Shown here in pieces: positions 6,053 to 10,113 of a stretch of DNA of 10,113 bases. Positions within the stretch are counted from its first letter, which is position 1; the number at the start of each line of letters is the position of its first letter. A model generated the notes under the pieces. The model ran no database searches and was not told where the DNA came from. It was given only the letters and a program-made list of their open reading frames with translations. Source of the DNA: Actinomycetes bacterium (GTDB lineage Bacteria > Actinomycetota > Aquicultoria > CAJVYJ01 > JAUVQD01). The position numbers and the translations under genes were made by a program. The stretch covers positions 1-10,113 of the forward strand of contig JAUVQD010000024.1 of the NCBI GenBank assembly GCA_030598355.1. The letters are read 5' to 3'.

Positions 6053-7714
6053 CTACATCTTTTGAGGCGCCGAGACCCCGATTAGCCAAAGGACGTTCTT
6101 GATAACTTGGCGGGTTGCGTCTACTAACGTTAATCTGGCAAAAGAGAGATCTTCATCGTCTGAAACCACACGACACTGGTGGTAGAACTGATGAAACGCG
6201 GCCGCAATATCCTGCGCGTACTTTGTTAATCTATGCGGCGCCCTCGCTGAAGCGGCACGGGCGATAATTGAAGGGGCGTCTGCCAGCTCTCGCATCAGCG
6301 CCATCTCCGACTCATGAGCTAAAAGATTGAAATTCGCTTTTTTCCCAATCGGAGTTAACTTTTGGTCAGCCGCGTGACGTAAAATGCTGCAAATACGCGC
6401 ATGAGCATATTGGACATAATAGACTGGATTTTCGGAAGTCTGGCTCTTGGCGAGTTCGATGTCAAAATCGAGCGCCGTATCAGTTCCTCGCATCAGAAAA
6501 AAATAACGGGCTGGATCTCGCCCGACATCGGCCAGCAACTCATCAAGGGTGACCATCTCACCTGTACGCTTAGACATCCTGACGGCCTTGCCCCCGCTAA
6601 AGAGGTTAACCAACTGCCCTATGATTATTTCTAAGCGATTTTCTCCTGCCCCCATGGCTGTCATAGCCGCCTGAACCCGCTTGACATAACCGTGATGGTC
6701 GGCCCCCCAGATATTGATCAGCTTATCAAAACCGCGCTCCACTTTTTCCCTATGGTAGGCGATGTCCGCCGCGAAATACGTTGGCTCCCCGTTTGCCCTC
6801 ATTAGAACTCTGTCTTTATCATCTCCAAAATCTACTGTTTTGAGCCAGAGAGCGCCCTCAGACCGATATGTGAGATCTTTTTGATCTAAAAACTCCATGC
6901 TCTCACTTAGCTTTCCTCTTTCATGAAGTGTCGACTCTGAAAACCAACTATCAAATGAAACGTCCATCGCGACAAGTGTCTTCTTTATATGTTCCAATAC
7001 TTGTTTGTAAGCTCTTTTAGAAAACTCCGCGGACTGATCCTCTGGCTTTAAGCGAAGGTATTTATCGCCATCAGTGTCAACAATCTCTTGGGCAATATCG
7101 GTTATATAGTGGCCTTGATAACCGTCTTCCGGCAACTCAAGCGCTTCTCCGAATATCTCCCGATAGCGCGCGGCCACTGACGCGCCAAAGATGCGCATCT
7201 GGTTGCCCCAGTCGTTGATATAGAATTCTGATTCTACTTGATGGCCCACGGCTGCAAGCAATCTGGCCAAGCTATCCCCGACCGCCGCCCAACGACCATG
7301 ACCGACATGCATAGGGCCAACCGGGTTGGCGCTGACAAATTCAATTTGTATTTTTTGAGGGTTTTCGACTTCGCTCCGCCCGTAGGCGTCCCCTAGTTCA
7401 CATATTTGAGTCAAGGAATCAGACAACCACTTGCTGCTCAACCGAAAATTAATAAAACCCGGTCCGGCGATTTCAACCTCAGCCAGATAATCTGGTTTAT
7501 CAAGATACTCAATGATCGTCTCGGCAAGAGCTCGCGGAGGCTGACGAGCTTCTTTTGCCAATATCATGGCAATATTGGAAGCCCAATCACCATGACTTTT
7601 TTCTCGCGGTCTCTCTATCTCAATCGTTCGCGGCAGAGCCGTTTTCAAATGCCCGGAATCAATTGCGCGCCTAAGCCCATTTTGAATCAGATCGGCTAAA
7701 TTGTTTTCAATCAA
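6053..7714 (-). CDS. argS: Arginyl-tRNA synthetase
   Basis: ArgS charges tRNA-Arg with arginine using ATP; it is a class I synthetase. The 553 residues are full length. An N-terminal tRNA-recognition (Arg_tRNA_synt_N) domain covers about 1-90. Next comes the nucleotide-binding core with the HIGH motif as HVGH at 136-139, preceded by EFVSANPVGP. The KMSKS-loop equivalent is RMSKRTG at 379-385. The C-terminal anticodon-binding (DALR) domain runs from about 430 and ends in the usual short tail closing with methionine (SAPQKM). The start is TTG at 7714, overlapping the stop of the PAS-GAF gene as TTGA. No Shine-Dalgarno is visible, so translation probably depends on ribosomes finishing the upstream gene. 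Placement directly before lysA-hom-thrC-thrB matches the actinobacterial arrangement. Confidence 0.96.
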   Translation of the reverse strand: MIENNLADLIQNGLRRAIDSGHLKTALPRTIEIERPREKSHGDWASNIAMILAKEARQPPRALAETIIEYLDKPDYLAEVEIAGPGFINFRLSSKWLSDSLTQICELGDAYGRSEVENPQKIQIEFVSANPVGPMHVGHGRWAAVGDSLARLLAAVGHQVESEFYINDWGNQMRIFGASVAARYREIFGEALELPEDGYQGHYITDIAQEIVDTDGDKYLRLKPEDQSAEFSKRAYKQVLEHIKKTLVAMDVSFDSWFSESTLHERGKLSESMEFLDQKDLTYRSEGALWLKTVDFGDDKDRVLMRANGEPTYFAADIAYHREKVERGFDKLINIWGADHHGYVKRVQAAMTAMGAGENRLEIIIGQLVNLFSGGKAVRMSKRTGEMVTLDELLADVGRDPARYFFLMRGTDTALDFDIELAKSQTSENPVYYVQYAHARICSILRHAADQKLTPIGKKANFNLLAHESEMALMRELADAPSIIARAASARAPHRLTKYAQDIAAAFHQFYHQCRVVSDDEDLSFARLTLVDATRQVIKNVLWLIGVSAPQKM

Positions 7715-8655
7715 TCGCGGCCCGCGTCTTCTCTGGCCTTTTTAAGTAAATTAGCGTTCTCGATACTTATCGCAACTTGGCTAGCGATTGCTTCAATCAA
7801 ATTCTTGCTTTCATCTGTAAACCTATTCTTCTCCTTGGAGCCAAGTGCCAAAGTGCCAAGAAGCTTATCTTTTGCCACAAGAGGAACTATTACCATGGAT
7901 CTCACGCCCAAGCTCAGCAGACTTTTTCCATGAGCAGAATCACTCAAACCCGGTATGTTTTCCATATCCTTTACAAAAACTGTTCTTTTGTCAGCTGCCG
8001 CTTTCCCAACTATACCAACACCCAAAACCTGGTCAGCCTCTACTTGCTTCGGCATAGCATCTTCGGTCTTTGTGTGCCAAGACCTTGTAATAAGCTTTTG
8101 TCCCGATCTATCAAGCAGACGTATTGTGCCGCCAATAGCATTAAATACCTCAACCGCTTGTTGCATGGCAATATTTAGGACTTCTTCTAACTCAATTGAT
8201 TTATTTAGGGCCATGGCCGTTTCAGCTAAGGCCACTATTTCCCGCCCTCGCCTATCAGCTTCTTCCTCAATAAGCTTTCGTTCAGTGACATTTCTCGAGA
8301 CCTCGATGGCCCCAATAACTTGCCCTGCCGCATCCTTGAGAGGTGAGGCTTTAATATCAACTATAATTCTTTGCCCTCTCTTATCGAGACTGGCTTTTTG
8401 CGCCAACGCAGGCTTCCCGCTAGCTATAGATTCGAGTACTGGACAGTTAGAACAAGCGCTATTTCTGTCAACAAAGACTTCATAGCAATATTTGCCCGCA
8501 ATATCATCTCCAAACTCGCTCTGATTGATAGCGTTCGCGTAGACCACGCGTAAGTCTACATCGACAACGGCAATACCGTCCTCGATGCTTTCCAGCAAAT
8601 TGATCGGCGCCCACTCAACTGATAGATTCTTTTTTGTTTTTGAAGTTTTTTCCAC
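7711..8655 (-). CDS. Cytosolic PAS-GAF sensor protein without output domain
   Basis: This 314-residue soluble protein has no signal peptide or membrane segment. A PAS domain covers about 18-125 (LLESIEDGIAVVD to IEVSRNVTERK), with three cysteines at C57, C68 and C71 in a CYEVF...C-x2-CP arrangement that I have seen in PAS domains of anaerobes. A short helical linker (about 126-150) leads into a GAF domain at about 150-302 (ending IASQVAISIENANLLKKARE). Such domains bind small ligands, haem, flavin or metals, or sense redox; which applies here cannot be read from the sequence. No kinase, cyclase, sigma-54 or DNA-binding domain follows; the protein simply ends at argS. The start is GTG 8655 with AAAGGTGG (8670-8663) seven bases upstream. 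The winged-helix gene lies 18 bp before it, and its stop overlaps the argS start by 4 bp. A partner role with the winged-helix protein is inference. Confidence 0.85.
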   Translation of the reverse strand: MEKTSKTKKNLSVEWAPINLLESIEDGIAVVDVDLRVVYANAINQSEFGDDIAGKYCYEVFVDRNSACSNCPVLESIASGKPALAQKASLDKRGQRIIVDIKASPLKDAAGQVIGAIEVSRNVTERKLIEEEADRRGREIVALAETAMALNKSIELEEVLNIAMQQAVEVFNAIGGTIRLLDRSGQKLITRSWHTKTEDAMPKQVEADQVLGVGIVGKAAADKRTVFVKDMENIPGLSDSAHGKSLLSLGVRSMVIVPLVAKDKLLGTLALGSKEKNRFTDESKNLIEAIASQVAISIENANLLKKAREDAGRD

Positions 8656-8673
8656 TTACCGGCCACCTTTCTT

Positions 8674-9003
8674 TTACCGTTTTTTCAGGACCTCGGAGAG
8701 TATCAGAAGCCGCTTTTCGCGGTCGTCCAAGGCCCGCACAAATCTATCGATCATCTTTCTCGTTTCATCACACTTGGTACATTCATAGAACGTTTTTTTC
8801 TTCTCGAGCACTGAGCTTTTCACTAGCTCGTTCGCTGCGATCTCAATATCTTCTTCACGACGACCGAGTTTGCGAGAAAGTTCACCCACACCATTAGAGG
8901 CACCTTCATTCTTTTGAAAGAAAATGAGAATATCCCATACCAAAAATGAGGTAATGTGTTCGTCGATAAAGTTTTTTAGATCCGCGTCAAGGTTTTCAAT
9001 CAT
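8674..9003 (-). CDS. Small winged-helix (MarR/ArsR-like fold) putative transcriptional regulator
   Basis: This 109-residue protein appears to be a single winged helix-turn-helix domain: an N-terminal helical part (about 1-32, ITSFLVWDILIFFQKN), a predicted HTH at about 38-62 (VGELSRKLGRREEDIEIAANELV), a beta wing at about 63-74, and a charged C-terminal helix (about 79-108, ALDDREKRLLILSEVL) that could dimerise. C75 and C78 form a CxxC pair in the wing, a possible metal or redox site. I do not recognise a named family or target. The ATG at 9003 is the first start after a clear promoter; its ribosome binding site is weak. It is the first gene of the unit leading into the PAS-GAF gene and argS, so autoregulation of that unit is plausible but unproven. 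Confidence 0.78.
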   Translation of the reverse strand: MIENLDADLKNFIDEHITSFLVWDILIFFQKNEGASNGVGELSRKLGRREEDIEIAANELVKSSVLEKKKTFYECTKCDETRKMIDRFVRALDDREKRLLILSEVLKKR

Positions 9004-9036
9004 TTGCTAGACTTCAATCGCCAAATTCTTTTCTTG

Positions 9037-9066
9037 AAATTAGCAAAAAGAGAGCAGGGAAGTCAA
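9037..9066 (-). promoter_or_regulatory. Sigma70-type promoter for the winged-helix/PAS-GAF/argS unit
   Basis: On the minus strand, TTGACT (9066-9061) and TAATTT (9042-9037) are separated by 18 bases, and TGC immediately before the -10 gives an extended -10. It lies in the 72-bp gap between the htrA-like stop and the winged-helix ATG, leaving a short 5' leader of about 25-30 bases. It is the best promoter candidate in the window; no other convincing one was seen within the downstream operon. Confidence 0.5.
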
Positions 9067-9075
9067 TGGGTGCTA

Positions 9076-10113
9076 TCAGTTAATAGAGGCAGGCCGCCTA
9101 GACGTTTTAATGCTCAAGACCTCGTCGGTGCCGTCACGCTTAATATGAACCTTCGCCACCTTCTCGATACCCGCGTGGCGAACCGCGGCCACTAAATCAT
9201 CCATAGAAGATATTGCTTCATCCCCAAATTTAATTATCACGTCTCCGGCTCGAAGGCCTGATGCCTCAGCCGGACCATCGGGTGTTACTTTAACAACTAA
9301 TGCGCCTTGCGCTATTTCCAGGTTGCGCTCTCTTGCCAACACCGGATTAACCGTCTGTCCTTCGACTCCGATAAACGGATATCTTACGTGCCCCTGGCCA
9401 ATTAGCTCTGAAGCGACTTTCTCGGCCTCTTCTACGGGTATAGCAAAACCAATTCCCTGGGAAACACCATTTGTACTGTATATAAGTGTATTTATCCCCA
9501 CTACCTCGCCTTTTTGGTTAATAAGAGCGCCTCCGCTATTACCGGGATTTATGGCAGCGTCCGTCTGAATCAGATTTGTATATGTTTTAGGACGGTCAAC
9601 ATCGTGGCCGACGGTCACATTACGACCAAGAGCACTTATTACACCTGCTGTTACGCTATGCTGAAAACCAAAAGGACTCCCGATTGCGACCGCCAGCTCA
9701 CCAACTTGAAGTTTCTCTGCTTTCCCAAGGCGCGCGACGGCCAAATTGTCTTTTCTCACTCTAATGACCGCAATATCACTGCTTGGATCAGTACCGACCA
9801 CCTCAGCTGGTATCTTTTCATCACGAATCGTAACAAGAATGCTATTCGCGTCTTTAACAACATGAGCGTTTGTCATAATAAACCCATTGCTCTTTATAAT
9901 AACTCCTGACCCGACGCTCTCATTGCTACGACCTTCGCTTCCCTTGTTAAGCGCGCCCTCTTGACCGGTTTGCGCTTGAATGCCGACCACCGATGACTGG
10001 GCCTTTTTAGCAATATCGATTACTGAGCCTTCAGCGATTAATCTCTCAGACGGCGTTTTTTGAATCGACAATTTGTCGACACCATTGCCCGCAACGATGC
10101 TTAATGGATCCGC
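9076..10113 (-). CDS. HtrA/DegP-like serine protease with PDZ domain (5' end outside window)
   Basis: The frame is open from base 10113 to the TGA at 9078-9076 and gives 345 residues of a trypsin-like S1C protease. These proteases degrade or process misfolded proteins outside the cytoplasmic membrane. Visible-fragment numbering: H84 in TNAHVV, D113 in SSDIAVI and S193 in INPGNSGGAL form an intact catalytic triad. A single PDZ domain follows at about 245-335 (GVEGQ... to GDVIIKFGDEAISSMDDL). The in-frame TTG at 10071 could be taken as a start, but the 14 codons before it are open to the window edge. Membrane-anchored HtrAs carry an N-terminal transmembrane segment and linker at that point, so the true start almost certainly lies to the right. 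The next gene's promoter begins 9 bases after the stop, and no terminator hairpin was seen. Confidence 0.92.
   Translation of the reverse strand, partial: ADPLSIVAGNGVDKLSIQKTPSERLIAEGSVIDIAKKAQSSVVGIQAQTGQEGALNKGSEGRSNESVGSGVIIKSNGFIMTNAHVVKDANSILVTIRDEKIPAEVVGTDPSSDIAVIRVRKDNLAVARLGKAEKLQVGELAVAIGSPFGFQHSVTAGVISALGRNVTVGHDVDRPKTYTNLIQTDAAINPGNSGGALINQKGEVVGINTLIYSTNGVSQGIGFAIPVEEAEKVASELIGQGHVRYPFIGVEGQTVNPVLARERNLEIAQGALVVKVTPDGPAEASGLRAGDVIIKFGDEAISSMDDLVAAVRHAGIEKVAKVHIKRDGTDEVLSIKTSRRPASIN

Noticed and set aside
7777..8485. Several overlapping plus-strand frames opposite the PAS-GAF gene (up to 176 codons)
   Set aside because: They are antisense to a gene with recognisable PAS and GAF domains; the translations show no motifs and no plausible start signals.
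9514..9909. Plus-strand frame of 131 codons opposite the protease
   Set aside because: It overlaps the catalytic-triad coding region of the HtrA-like gene and has no recognisable protein features.
10065..10079. Palindrome tcgacaatttgtcga near the right edge
   Set aside because: It lies within the open HtrA-like reading frame just upstream of the TTG; a single 7-bp-arm dyad in coding sequence is not enough to call an operator.

Overview
The window looks like a chromosomal segment of a bacterium, probably an early-branching, moderate-GC member of the Actinomycetota. The main clue is the gene order argS-lysA-hom-thrC-thrB on one strand, which I know from actinobacteria such as Mycobacterium. 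By eye the GC content is intermediate, well below that of high-GC actinobacteria. This placement is inference from gene order and protein character; no search was run.

Layout, reading the minus strand from right to left. (1) 10113-9076: the protease and PDZ part of an HtrA/DegP-like serine protease whose N-terminus lies beyond the window. (2) 9066-9037: a good sigma70-type promoter with an extended -10. (3) 9003-8674: a small winged-helix protein. (4) 8655-7711: a PAS-GAF sensor protein with no output domain. (5) 7714-6053: argS. (6) 5970-4654: lysA. (7) 4587-3259: hom. (8) 3262-2198: thrC. (9) 2201-1305: thrB. Genes 3-9 are tightly packed, with 4-bp overlaps at PAS-GAF/argS, hom/thrC and thrC/thrB. 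They read as one transcription unit that makes lysine and threonine and charges arginine, headed by a DNA-binding protein and a sensor. (10) 230-1: the start of a PfkB-family sugar-phosphate kinase (1-phosphofructokinase type), cut by the left edge.

Between thrB and the kinase, on the opposite strand, sits a mobile element of about 1 kb (300-1295). It holds one Y1/HUH transposase of the REP-associated (RAYT) type, with an extra C-terminal HTH. Its ends are a perfect 20-bp inverted repeat (24/25 when extended). The left end carries a tandem 23-bp duplication, and a decayed copy of the repeat overlaps the transposase stop codon. The right end stops 9 bp short of the thrB stop codon.

How the genes work together: Hom, ThrB and ThrC are the last three steps from aspartate semialdehyde to threonine. 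LysA is the last step of diaminopimelate-to-lysine. ArgS makes Arg-tRNA. Aspartokinase and the upper common pathway are not in the window. The most unusual points are the regulator/sensor pair at the operon head, the structured ends of the RAYT element, a possible 12-codon leader ORF before hom, and two mutually exclusive hairpins between argS and lysA. No tRNA, rRNA, CRISPR array or riboswitch was recognised, and no stretch longer than about 120 bp lacks a gene.
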